This document shows, one piece after another, positions 1-6,473 of a DNA stretch of 7,788 nt. A program made the position numbers and the translations under genes. Under the pieces are notes generated by a model. That model worked only from the letters and a program-made list of their open reading frames with translations. It searched no databases and was not told where the DNA came from. Source of the stretch: an uncultured Synergistaceae bacterium. GTDB taxonomy: Bacteria; Synergistota; Synergistia; Synergistales; Aminobacteriaceae. The stretch lies in assembly GCA_937870605.1 (NCBI GenBank), contig CALMZW010000261.1:1-7788 (forward strand), read 5' to 3'. The first letter of the stretch is position 1. Each line of letters opens with the position of its first letter.

Positions 1-18
1 CCGTCGCAGTCCCACGCG

Positions 19-1149
19 CTACTTTCCGACGACGGCGCGCGCCGTGACGTACCGGTCGAGGACGTCGTCGAGAAGCTCCACTCCGAGGCCGGGCGCCGTG
101 GGCGGGTAGACCCGTCCGTTGCGGATCAGGCTGCTGTAGGTCGTGATGTCCGCGTCCAGCCGCAGCGGCGAGAAATACGCGTGTCCCCAGGGGAAGAGGT
201 TCGATGTCACGAGCGCGACGTTCAGCGACGCGGCCTGGGTGATTCCCTCCTCGAGCATCGAGTTGAACAGGATGTCGATTCCGTGGCAGCGGGCCAGTTC
301 GATGATCCGCAGCGACTCCCTGATGCCGCCGTTCTTGCAGACCTTGATGCTGAACGTGTCGGCCGCGCCGAGGCGGATGGCGTCCTGCGCGCGCCGGAAC
401 GACGTGAGGCTTTCGTCGACGGAAATCCGGACGTCGCAGCTCCTCCGGAGGGCGGCCATTCCCTCGATGTCGTCCGCGACGAGCGCCTGTTCGAAGAGCG
501 CGGGGTGGGCGTCTTTCGCGATGCCGATGAACTTCTTCGCGGACGCGAGGTCCCACCCCTGGTTCGCGTCGAGGATCAGCGGGTAGTCCGGCCCGACCGC
601 GTCGCGGACGGCCAGCACGCGCTCGGCGTCGTGGACGGGGTCGCGGCCCACCTTGACCATGAGCGAGTGGTACCCCGTCGCCTTGACCTCCAGGGCGGCC
701 GCGGCGGCCTCTTCGCACGACTCGCCCCCGCCGGCCCCCATGATGGGCAGCGAATCGTACAGCGCGCCGCCGAGAAGGCGATGAACCGGCATCCCCGCCG
801 CCTTCCCGAGAAGGTCGTAGCACGCCATGTCGATGGTTCCCTTGGCCATGTGGTTCTCGCGCATGAAGAATTCCATCGTCTCGTGGACCTTGAGGACGTT
901 CGTCGCATCGAGCCCGAGAATCTTAGGGGCGATATTGTTTTTCAGGATGACCGCGACGCCCTCCGGCGTCTCGGAGGAAAAACCCACCCAGGCGTCCGTC
1001 TCGCCGAACCCGACGAGCCCGTCGTCGGTGCGGACCTTGACGACCGTTGGGTGCGTGAAGGCGACGTCGCCATATCTCTGTGAAAGCCTGTACGGGTGTT
1101 TCAGCGGAATTTTCGTTTCGATGATTTCGACGGAAGCGATACGCAGCAT
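19..1149 (-). CDS. Enolase-superfamily enzyme, MLE / mandelate racemase type
   Basis: This 376-residue protein has the two-domain architecture of the muconate-lactonizing enzyme subgroup: an N-terminal capping domain (about 1-125) followed by a TIM-type barrel. Members abstract a proton alpha to a carboxylate and use Mg2+ to stabilise the enolate; reactions include cycloisomerisation, epimerisation and dehydration. The expected catalytic set is visible: K166 (second position of the KxK motif), metal ligands D194 (LILDAN), E220 (LFE) and D245 (SVDES), and K269 (SIKVCKNGG) at the end of a later strand. The first lysine of KxK is replaced by M164. I chose the ATG at 1149 because GAAAGGGTG sits about 9 nt upstream; an in-frame TTG at 1170 would add seven residues. 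It is the last gene of the operon in this window, 43 nt after dctM. The family is certain. The substrate is unknown, and TRAP linkage only suggests that it is an imported acid. Confidence 0.93.
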   Translation of the reverse strand: MLRIASVEIIETKIPLKHPYRLSQRYGDVAFTHPTVVKVRTDDGLVGFGETDAWVGFSSETPEGVAVILKNNIAPKILGLDATNVLKVHETMEFFMRENHMAKGTIDMACYDLLGKAAGMPVHRLLGGALYDSLPIMGAGGGESCEEAAAAALEVKATGYHSLMVKVGRDPVHDAERVLAVRDAVGPDYPLILDANQGWDLASAKKFIGIAKDAHPALFEQALVADDIEGMAALRRSCDVRISVDESLTSFRRAQDAIRLGAADTFSIKVCKNGGIRESLRIIELARCHGIDILFNSMLEEGITQAASLNVALVTSNLFPWGHAYFSPLRLDADITTYSSLIRNGRVYPPTAPGLGVELLDDVLDRYVTARAVVGK

Positions 1150-1192
1150 TATTGATTCACCCTTTCGCAAGAATTCGACGCCGGAATCCCCG

Positions 1193-2503
1193 TCAGCGGA
1201 TCAGGCCCATCGCCCGGGGAATGGCGAGGGAGAGCGGCTCCCAGTAGGTGGTCAGAAGGATAACCGGAACGTAACAGGTCAGAATGAAGATCATGATGGG
1301 TTTCAGCATCCGGTCCACGGTGACCTTGCCCGTCTTCGCCCCCATGTAGAGGATTCCCGCCATCGGGGGGGTCAGCATCCCCATCCCGAGGTTGACGCCG
1401 ATGATCGCGGCGAAGTGAATGGGGTGCACGCCGAGCGCCAGGATCACGGGGTAGAGCAGGGGCGTGACCAGCAATATGCCGCTCAGGGCGTCAACGATCA
1501 TTCCGACGAAAATCAGGAAGATGTTGATCAGCATCAGCAGCAGGATCTTGTTGTCGGTCAGGCTCAGCAGCAGCTTGGAAACCATCTGGGGAACCTGTTC
1601 CATCGCGTAGATCCGGCTCAGGATGGCGGCGAAGAAGGTCATGAGCATCATCGTTCCCGTCGCGGTGACGGAGGAGCGCAGGAAGAGCAGCGCCTTGCCC
1701 GCGGAAATTTCACGATACACGAACAGGCTCAGGAACAGGGAGTACACGACCGCGACGGCCGCGGCCTCGGTGGGCGTCATGACGCCGCCGTATATCCCCC
1801 CGAGGATGATGACCGGCAGGATGATGCCGCCGATCGCGGTTTTCGTCTTTCCTCCGATGAGGGTCATCTTTTCCGCGCGCGAAATCTGCGGCAGAATCTC
1901 CACGGAGGGCATTCTCGTCTTGACGAGGTAGACGTTGACGGCGCTGAACATGGCGGTCAGCAGCACGCCGGGAACGAGCGTCGACAGGAAGCACGCGGCC
2001 ACGGACTGGCCCGTGACGAAGGCATACATGATCATCGTGATGCTCGGGGGGATCAGCGTGCTCAGAACGGCCGCGGAACTGATGAGCGCGGCCGAATACC
2101 CCCTGTCGTAGCCGTGCTTTTCCATCTCGGGGATCATGATGGTTCCGATGGCGATGACCGATGAAGCCGCCGCGCCGGAGATGGCGCCGAAGACAGCCGA
2201 CGTCACGCAGGCGACGATCCCGAGACCGCCCGGAATCCGGCCCGCGATCGCGTTCGCGAGGTCGAGCAGCCGTCGGGCGATGCTTCCGCCCGTTACGAGA
2301 TATCCGAGCGTGATGAAGAACGGCATGCTGAGCAGCGTGACCGAGTTGATGCTCGTGAATCCCACCGGCAGAAGGAACGAAGGGTCGATCCCCTTGGTGA
2401 TCGAGAGAAAGATGATGGAAATGAGAAACCCGAAGGGGATGGGAACGCCGGAGAAGATCGCGCAGGCGAAGAGGACCAGTGAGGCGACGATTATCCAATC
2501 CAT
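1193..2503 (-). CDS. dctM: TRAP transporter large permease (DctM family)
   Basis: This 436-residue polytopic inner-membrane protein is the ion-coupled transport channel of a tripartite ATP-independent periplasmic (TRAP) system. Its length is normal for the family. Family signatures are visible: the LSMPFF segment (58-63), the SGAAASSV stretch (109-116) leading into IPEMEKHGYDRGYSAAL, the IPPSI loop (151-155), MTPTEAAAVAVVYSL (242-256), and GVNLGMGMLTPPMA (369-382) with the TPP loop associated with substrate and Na+ sites. Hydrophobic segments run through nearly the whole chain. The start at 2503 is set by AGGAG 8 nt upstream and by the family N-terminus; the frame stays open to 2983, but that stretch is antiparallel-free overlap with dctQ in another frame and is not membrane-like. 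The start overlaps the dctQ end by 13 nt, which suggests translational coupling. Coupling to a Na+ gradient is a family property, not shown here. Confidence 0.96.
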   Translation of the reverse strand: MDWIIVASLVLFACAIFSGVPIPFGFLISIIFLSITKGIDPSFLLPVGFTSINSVTLLSMPFFITLGYLVTGGSIARRLLDLANAIAGRIPGGLGIVACVTSAVFGAISGAAASSVIAIGTIMIPEMEKHGYDRGYSAALISSAAVLSTLIPPSITMIMYAFVTGQSVAACFLSTLVPGVLLTAMFSAVNVYLVKTRMPSVEILPQISRAEKMTLIGGKTKTAIGGIILPVIILGGIYGGVMTPTEAAAVAVVYSLFLSLFVYREISAGKALLFLRSSVTATGTMMLMTFFAAILSRIYAMEQVPQMVSKLLLSLTDNKILLLMLINIFLIFVGMIVDALSGILLVTPLLYPVILALGVHPIHFAAIIGVNLGMGMLTPPMAGILYMGAKTGKVTVDRMLKPIMIFILTCYVPVILLTTYWEPLSLAIPRAMGLIR

Positions 2504-3048
2504 GAGTCGATCTCCTCTCGGGCGACGAGCATGCTTTCCGGAACCGAGCGGTCGATGAAGGCGGCCCTGAACCACTGGAAGGATTCCACGAAGAAGTAGA
2601 AGCTCATCAGCGCCAGACCGACCAGAACGCTCGCCTGGAAATAGACGACCGAAAAGCTGTCCCCGAGAAACGTGGAGCGGGACTGTTCGTTCATCTCGAA
2701 TCCCCACTTGACGTAGTCGTACGCCCACGGAAGGACGTACAGGATCGAAAGCGCCGAAACGAGGCTCGTCGCGAAGTGGGATTTCGCGTAGGTCAGCTTG
2801 TTCTTGAACAGGAGCTGCGAAAGGTCGGCCGAGATGTGGCTCCGTTCGTACGCCCCGTAGGAGCCCCCGATGAAGTAGAGCCAGAACGCCGTGTACGCGG
2901 CGAACTCCTCGATGCCGACCAGCGGGGCCTGAAAGAAGTAGCGCATGATGACTTCGAGGAACACGGCGGCGGTCGTGATGCAAATCGTGAGGAGCATCAC
3001 GATTCGCTGGGCCCGCAGCAGCGTGTTCCAGAGAAACGATCGGATCAT
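2491..3048 (-). CDS. dctQ: TRAP transporter small permease (DctQ family)
   Basis: This 185-residue protein is the small membrane subunit that pairs with DctM. Four hydrophobic segments are visible, at about residues 13-36, 48-66, 93-114 and 133-157. The stretch EEFAAYTAFWLYFIGG (47-62) followed by YERSHI matches the DctQ signature of a membrane-embedded acidic residue, an aromatic helix, and a basic-plus-His motif after the second helix. The start at 3048 has GGAG about 5 nt upstream and gives a normal family length. A longer in-frame extension to 3153 would read through the intercistronic stem-loop and into dctP, so I rejected it. The gene follows dctP after 79 nt and its 3' end overlaps the dctM start by 13 nt. 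Confidence 0.93.
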   Translation of the reverse strand: MIRSFLWNTLLRAQRIVMLLTICITTAAVFLEVIMRYFFQAPLVGIEEFAAYTAFWLYFIGGSYGAYERSHISADLSQLLFKNKLTYAKSHFATSLVSALSILYVLPWAYDYVKWGFEMNEQSRSTFLGDSFSVVYFQASVLVGLALMSFYFFVESFQWFRAAFIDRSVPESMLVAREEIDSWIG

Positions 3049-3074
3049 TTTCGCTCCATTTCCCCTTTCCGGAA

Positions 3075-3107
3075 CCGTTCCGGGAGCGAATGAGCCTCCC
3101 GGAACGG
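3075..3107 (-). other. Intercistronic stem-loop between dctP and dctQ
   Basis: CCGTTCCGGGAG (3075-3086) and its exact reverse complement CTCCCGGAACGG (3096-3107) form a perfect 12-bp stem with a 9-nt loop. It lies 20 nt past the dctP stop and ends 26 nt before the dctQ start. On the transcribed strand the sequence after the stem is purine-rich (GGAAAGGGGA) with no U-run, so it is not a canonical intrinsic terminator. A second, shorter pairing, CCGGAA (3069-3074) with TTCCGG (3078-3083), is mutually exclusive with it. The likely role is to stabilise the upstream dctP message or to attenuate the permease genes, because binding protein is normally needed in excess of permease. The structure is seen in the sequence; the role is inferred. 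Confidence 0.75.
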
Positions 3108-3127
3108 CCGATCGAAACGGCGTCCGA

Positions 3128-4144
3128 CTACCGGAGCGCCGCGAGCCCCGCAAGAACCTTGTCCATGATCTCCTTGCCGACGACGCCCTCCATGATCGGC
3201 CAGGTGTTCTTCCGGACCTTGGCCGCGATCTTCGCGAGCTGTTCGTCGGTCGGCTTCACGATCTTGATGCCGGCTTTCTCCATCTCCGCCATGTACTTCG
3301 CGTCCTCCGCCTCGGCGAGCGCGAAGCTCGTCGCGGCGAACTTCACGGCGGCGTCCTGGACGATCTTCTGTTGCTCGGGGGTCAGGGACTCCCAGGCCTT
3401 CTTGTTCATGTACACGAAGGAGTGCTGAAAGTGCGTGTTGAGCTGGACCCACATCTTCGTGATATCGAGGAACGAGGAGTAGGTATTGAACGGCTGTCCG
3501 CCGACCTGGCAGTCGACCAGGCCGGTCTGGAGCGCGATGTAGATTTCGCCCCAGGGCACGGAGGCCGGGATGAACCCGAGCTGCTTCGCGAGGGACTCGA
3601 AGGCCTGGTTTCCGGCCGGAACGCGGATCTTCAGCCCGTGCTTGTCCGCATCGGGATCGACGACGTCGAAGGCGGGAACCTTCGCAAACCCGGAGCCGCC
3701 GAAGCCTTCCGCGACGACGGCCAGGGCCTTGAGCCCCGTCTTGTCCATTTCTTTCGCCAGAATGTCGAAGAGGAAGGGCGTCTCGCCGGAGAAGGCCTTC
3801 TTCGCTTCCTTCCAGTTCATGACGCTGTAGGGAAGGACGCGGACCTGCAACGCCTTGTTATACGCGGGAGACACGGGGAGAATGCCGATCTGCACCGCGC
3901 CGCGCATCATCTGTTCGGACATTTCCATCCAGTCGCCGAGCTGCCCCGCCGGGAAAAGGGAAAATTTGATCTGACCGCCGCTCTTTTCCTCGATTTCCGC
4001 GATCATGCTCTTGGAAAGCTTGTCCGCCATGGAATCCACAGGCTGATAGTGGACCCATTTCCAGTTCACAGCCGCCACCGACGAGGAACACATCACGCCC
4101 AACAGGCACAGAACCAGAAACGACACCGCGAATCCTTTCTTCAT
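3128..4144 (-). CDS. dctP: TRAP transporter periplasmic solute-binding protein (DctP family)
   Basis: This 338-residue exported protein captures the substrate in the periplasm and delivers it to DctQM. An N-terminal signal peptide (MKKGF, hydrophobic core to about 18, then SSVAA) predicts cleavage near residue 25. C19 lies after the core but LGVMC is a poor lipobox, so a soluble form is favoured. The mature part has the DctP fold markers: PAGQLGDWMEMSEQMMRGAVQIGI (about 65-88), GLKIRVPAGN with R174 as the family's conserved carboxylate-binding arginine, PWGEIYIALQTGLVDCQVGG (197-216), and MNKKAWESLTPEQQKIV (246-262). The start at 4144 has GGAGG 9 nt upstream, the strongest ribosome-binding site of the operon. 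It begins 40 nt after the dehydrogenase. The arginine points to a carboxylate ligand; which one cannot be told. Confidence 0.95.
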   Translation of the reverse strand: MKKGFAVSFLVLCLLGVMCSSSVAAVNWKWVHYQPVDSMADKLSKSMIAEIEEKSGGQIKFSLFPAGQLGDWMEMSEQMMRGAVQIGILPVSPAYNKALQVRVLPYSVMNWKEAKKAFSGETPFLFDILAKEMDKTGLKALAVVAEGFGGSGFAKVPAFDVVDPDADKHGLKIRVPAGNQAFESLAKQLGFIPASVPWGEIYIALQTGLVDCQVGGQPFNTYSSFLDITKMWVQLNTHFQHSFVYMNKKAWESLTPEQQKIVQDAAVKFAATSFALAEAEDAKYMAEMEKAGIKIVKPTDEQLAKIAAKVRKNTWPIMEGVVGKEIMDKVLAGLAALR

Positions 4145-4184
4145 TGCTCTCTTCCTCCCGTCTTCGGTTTTTTGGAGCGGACGC

Positions 4185-5270
4185 TCAGGCCATCATCGAC
4201 AGAATGGCCTCGATGCTCATGTCTTCGATGCCGATGGATTCCAGCGTGGTTCCCTGCGTCCAGTAGTCGGCGCCGTGAAGCTGCGACGCGAAGTCGACGA
4301 TCGTGTCCGATCGCGGCGACGCGATTCCGGCCTTCCGCGCGAGGCGCGCGACCGGCATGATGACGCCGGGAACGTCCTCCGTGATGTAGCGGCTGCGGAC
4401 GTTCTGGCCGACGAGGTCCGCGTAGGGGGTTTCCGGGCTGTGGACGTATTCGTGGAGCGTGCGTGCGTCGTTGTCGCCGTAGTACAGCTTCATGAGTTCG
4501 AGCGTGGACTTGAGCCGGAAGCCGAGCTTCGCGCCGATCGCGATGCGCTCCCGGTCGAGAAGCTCCATCTGCTCGCTGATCAGCGGCGTGACGCCGTCCA
4601 TGTAATGACGGAACGTGGTCGGATGCTGTTCGATCTCCCCGTAGTTGAGAAGCACCGGATACGGGTGCATGACGTAATTCGCGTTGGACAGATCCTGGAC
4701 GAGAATGTGCCCCGCGGGGAGAAACTCCACATACCCCCGGAAGGCGTCGTTCATGATCTCCCGGACCTCGGCCCCCGAGGAAGCCGGGCTGCTCGCGAGA
4801 TGGATCGCGAACTTGCGCTTGTGGATCGTGACGGTGTCGAAGGTTTTGATGCGGCAGGCGTAGGGCATGGTTTCCGTCGTGGAAACCGTGATCCGCTTCC
4901 GGCAACCGGCCTCCGACATCATCTTCTTCAGGCGGTAGGCGGCGAAATTTCCCGGAATCACGACGATATGCTGCCCGTCCTCGAGGTGCGGGATCAGTTT
5001 CGCGAATATGGGCGCATGGGCGAAGGACGGCACCACCACCATGATCACGGCGGCGCTGCGGACGGCTTCGGCGATATCCATGGTGACGTCCGCAAGATTC
5101 CCGCAGACGGTGATATCGCCTTCGGTGCGGATCTGTTTCGTTTCGCGGAGCCTGGGAAAATCCGCGACCCCTTCAAGGGGCTCCCACATGACCACTGGAT
5201 ACCCCGCCGCCGCTATCTGGGCGCTGCACGCGCGGGCGCCGTTGCCGCTCCCGAGAATCGAGAACTTCAT
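4185..5270 (-). CDS. Octopine/nopaline dehydrogenase-family oxidoreductase
   Basis: This 361-residue protein has the family layout: an N-terminal Rossmann domain with the dinucleotide-binding loop ILGSGNGARA (5-14) and an all-helical C-terminal domain. Family members reversibly couple an amino acid or amine to a 2-oxo acid by NAD(P)H-dependent reductive amination, or oxidise the resulting opine. Supporting motifs are VVVPSFAHAPIF (78-89), TETMPYACR (132-140), NANYVMHP (196-203) with H202 in the place of the catalytic histidine, and RSRYITEDVP (292-301) with a conserved Arg and Asp. I annotate ATG at 5270. The preceding codon is GTG (5271-5273), which is better spaced (8 nt) from GGGGAGG than the ATG (11 nt) and would add one residue. 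It is the first gene of the operon, behind a promoter with a two-palindrome operator. The direction of reaction is unknown; its place beside an importer favours catabolic oxidation. A related 2-hydroxy- or ketopantoate-type reductase activity is possible but less likely. Confidence 0.88.
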   Translation of the reverse strand: MKFSILGSGNGARACSAQIAAAGYPVVMWEPLEGVADFPRLRETKQIRTEGDITVCGNLADVTMDIAEAVRSAAVIMVVVPSFAHAPIFAKLIPHLEDGQHIVVIPGNFAAYRLKKMMSEAGCRKRITVSTTETMPYACRIKTFDTVTIHKRKFAIHLASSPASSGAEVREIMNDAFRGYVEFLPAGHILVQDLSNANYVMHPYPVLLNYGEIEQHPTTFRHYMDGVTPLISEQMELLDRERIAIGAKLGFRLKSTLELMKLYYGDNDARTLHEYVHSPETPYADLVGQNVRSRYITEDVPGVIMPVARLARKAGIASPRSDTIVDFASQLHGADYWTQGTTLESIGIEDMSIEAILSMMA

Positions 5271-5351
5271 CACATACAAGGCCTCCCCAACTTCGGATCT
5301 TTCTCGCCGGCGAAGGTGAGAATCACTTTGATTGATTCCGACCCTGGAGAA

Positions 5352-5381
5352 AGAATAATCCGACGATGGCACGTTTGTCAA
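5352..5381 (-). promoter_or_regulatory. Promoter of the dehydrogenase-TRAP operon
   Basis: On the minus strand a perfect -35 TTGACA (5376-5381) is followed by an 18-nt spacer and TATTCT (5352-5357) as -10, four of six consensus bases. Transcription would begin near 5345, giving a leader of about 75 nt before the ATG at 5270. The -35 box lies inside the right half of palindrome 1, so a protein bound there should block RNA polymerase. Seen by eye, with no transcript data. Confidence 0.6.
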
Positions 5382-5388
5382 CTGACAA
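5375..5388. promoter_or_regulatory. Operator-like palindrome 1
   Basis: TTGTCA-AC-TGACAA has perfect 6-bp arms around a 2-bp centre. It contains the -35 of the minus-strand promoter and overlaps the -35 of the plus-strand promoter, so one bound dimer could control both transcripts. Palindromes of this size are typical of dimeric winged-helix repressors such as GntR or MarR families; the family is not decided by the site alone, and no such gene is in the window. Confidence 0.65.
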
Positions 5389-5410
5389 GAGATAAATCAA
5401 CTGATAAAAT
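5382..5410 (+). promoter_or_regulatory. Promoter of the cysteine hydrolase gene
   Basis: CTGACA (5382-5387, five of six consensus) and TAAAAT (5405-5410, five of six) are separated by exactly 17 nt. TG at 5402-5403 supplies an extended -10. Transcription would start near 5417. This is the best sigma70-type promoter in the window. It is overlapped by both palindromes and is back to back with the operon promoter. Confidence 0.65.
5396..5405. promoter_or_regulatory. Operator-like palindrome 2
   Basis: ATCA-AC-TGAT repeats the core TCAACTGA of palindrome 1 with the same AC centre. The centres (5381.5 and 5400.5) are 19 bp apart, a little under two helical turns. The site lies in the spacer and reaches the first base of the -10 of the plus-strand promoter. 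Its arms are shorter (4 bp) than those of palindrome 1, which suggests a weaker, co-operatively filled site. Confidence 0.55.
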
Positions 5411-5574
5411 ACTCACGTGTTGGGGAGCATCGGCGTTTCGCCGTGCCCGAACCCATGCGGCGGGCGGTATTCACGCGAAGTGATACACTATACGCGCGCC
5501 CAAAAAGGGCTGTTTCGGAAGAGCCTGCCGGGTGCGATTGCGGCCGATGCTATTGTCGAAAGGATTGGGATATT
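5411..5574 (+). other. Long untranslated leader of the hydrolase gene
   Basis: About 158 nt lie between the inferred transcription start near 5417 and the TTG start. The frame is open from a GTG at 5443, but the peptide it would add (44 residues) is not family-like and has no well-placed ribosome-binding site. Small symmetric elements are AGTG-ATA-CACT (5479-5489) and GCCC-AAAAA-GGGC (5498-5510). I recognise no riboswitch, attenuator or small RNA here. Confidence 0.4.
5559..5564 (+). promoter_or_regulatory. Ribosome-binding site that supports a TTG start
   Basis: AAAGGA ends 10 nt before the TTG at 5575. No ATG or GTG lies in frame between 5458 and the conserved core of the protein, so this site is the main argument for the TTG start. 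Confidence 0.5.
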
Positions 5575-6354
5575 TTGCGAAACGTCCTGTTCATTACCGA
5601 TCCGCAGAACGATTTCTGCGACGCGTCCCGCGGATCGCTCGCGTTGCCGAACGCGGAGGCCGACTGCCGAATGATCCGCGACATGCTGGAACACCGTGCG
5701 GATTTCTTCGACTCCGTCGTCGTCAGCATGGATATGCACACGGAGCAGTCCGTGTTTCATGACATCTTCTGGCTGAAGGACGGGAAGCCGGTCGAGGGTA
5801 TCGACGCGATCGACCGGACGAATGTCGAACGCTTCCGCCCGCGAAACGGGGAGTACGAGCGTTTCGTTCCCCGGGAGCAGATCCGGCAGGGGCGGTTCGG
5901 CATCGATCTGTGGCCCGTTCACTGCGTCATCGGCACATGGGGAAACGCTATCAACGACGACGTCCAGGCCGCGTTGCACGAATGGTCGTGTGCGACGGGA
6001 ACGTACGTGGAGTATCTCTTCAAGGGGATGGATCCGTTCCGGGAGGAATATTCCGTGTTCACGTCGAACCACGACAGGATCACGTCCCTGCTGCTCGCGG
6101 CCGGCGGAGGAACCACGACGGTCTGGTTCTGCGGCGAGGCGGCCTCGCACTGCGTGTACTTCACGATCCGGGACACGTACGCGAACCTCGAACGTTCGGA
6201 CGTCGGACGCATCAGGCTCCGGCTGATCTCAAACTGCGCGTCGTACGTTCCGGGCTTCGAATCGATGGAAGCACGATATTCGGAATTCGACCCCGCGTTC
6301 TTCGGCCGCGCGCGGTACGACGCGGAAACGCACCGGATCGGGGAGGCGGAATAG
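5575..6354 (+). CDS. Isochorismatase-fold cysteine hydrolase, nicotinamidase-like
   Basis: This cytoplasmic protein has 259 residues from the TTG at 5575. It shows the catalytic triad of the cysteine hydrolase family: D9 in ITDPQNDF, K150 in FKGMDP, and nucleophile C193 in FCGEAASHCV. The nicotinamidase-type metal site is also present: D53 and H55 (SMDMH), H62, and H116 in LWPVHCVIGTWG. KGMDPFREEYSVF (150-162) is likewise typical of nicotinamidases. It hydrolyses an amide or carbamoyl bond through a thioester. It is longer than classical nicotinamidases (about 190-215 residues), mostly because about 50 residues separate H62 from H116, where Mycobacterium PncA has about 14. It is divergent from the TRAP operon and shares its operators, so NAD salvage is not the only reading; a pathway-specific amidase is plausible. 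The start is the least certain part. Confidence 0.85.
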   Translation: MRNVLFITDPQNDFCDASRGSLALPNAEADCRMIRDMLEHRADFFDSVVVSMDMHTEQSVFHDIFWLKDGKPVEGIDAIDRTNVERFRPRNGEYERFVPREQIRQGRFGIDLWPVHCVIGTWGNAINDDVQAALHEWSCATGTYVEYLFKGMDPFREEYSVFTSNHDRITSLLLAAGGGTTTVWFCGEAASHCVYFTIRDTYANLERSDVGRIRLRLISNCASYVPGFESMEARYSEFDPAFFGRARYDAETHRIGEAE

Positions 6355-6444
6355 CGAGGCCTGCGCCCGACTGTCGGGGCGGCGTGCGTGTCGATACTCC
6401 GATGTTCCATTGACGCGGCTGGTTCTTCGTGACGCCGCACGGAT

Positions 6445-6467
6445 GCGTCCTGTCGCCGACAGGACGC
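6445..6467. terminator. Hairpin between convergent genes
   Basis: GCGTCCTGTC (6445-6454) and GACAGGACGC (6458-6467) form a perfect 10-bp GC-rich stem with a 3-nt loop, between the hydrolase stop at 6354 and the cyclase stop at 6474. Neither side has a U-run, so it is more likely a bidirectional 3'-end stabiliser or a Rho-assisted end than a textbook terminator. A smaller hairpin, CCCGA-CTG-TCGGG (6366-6378), follows the hydrolase stop directly. Confidence 0.5.
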
Positions 6468-6473
6468 CCGTCG

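Noticed and set aside
1150..1192. Terminator between dctM and the enolase-type gene.
   Set aside because: The 43-nt gap has no stable inverted repeat or U-run and contains the ribosome-binding site of the next gene, so the operon appears continuous.
827..2164. Long plus-strand open frame (445 codons) antisense to the enolase-type gene and dctM.
   Set aside because: It spans two real genes and the gap between them. Its product is a His/Asp/Gly/Arg-rich sequence typical of antisense frames in GC-rich genes, with no domain.
2504..2983. In-frame N-terminal extension of dctM.
   Set aside because: It overlaps dctQ in a different frame, is not membrane-like, and the family N-terminus with its own AGGAG site begins at 2503.
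2945..4360. Plus-strand open frame (471 codons) antisense to dctQ, dctP and the dehydrogenase end.
   Set aside because: The composition is Arg/His/Asp/Leu-rich, it has no family motif, and it covers three well-supported genes.
4275..5483. Plus-strand open frame (402 codons) antisense to the dehydrogenase gene.
   Set aside because: It is Arg/Asp/Val-rich shadow sequence, and it runs through the divergent promoters and operators.
5443..5574. N-terminal extension of the hydrolase with a CxCxxCxC cluster.
   Set aside because: It has no properly spaced ribosome-binding site and the family fold starts right after the TTG at 5575. I kept it only as a question under the leader finding.
6445..6467. 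Possible CRISPR or mobile-element end in the convergent gap.
   Set aside because: It is a single hairpin with no repeated units, no flanking direct repeats and no transposase.
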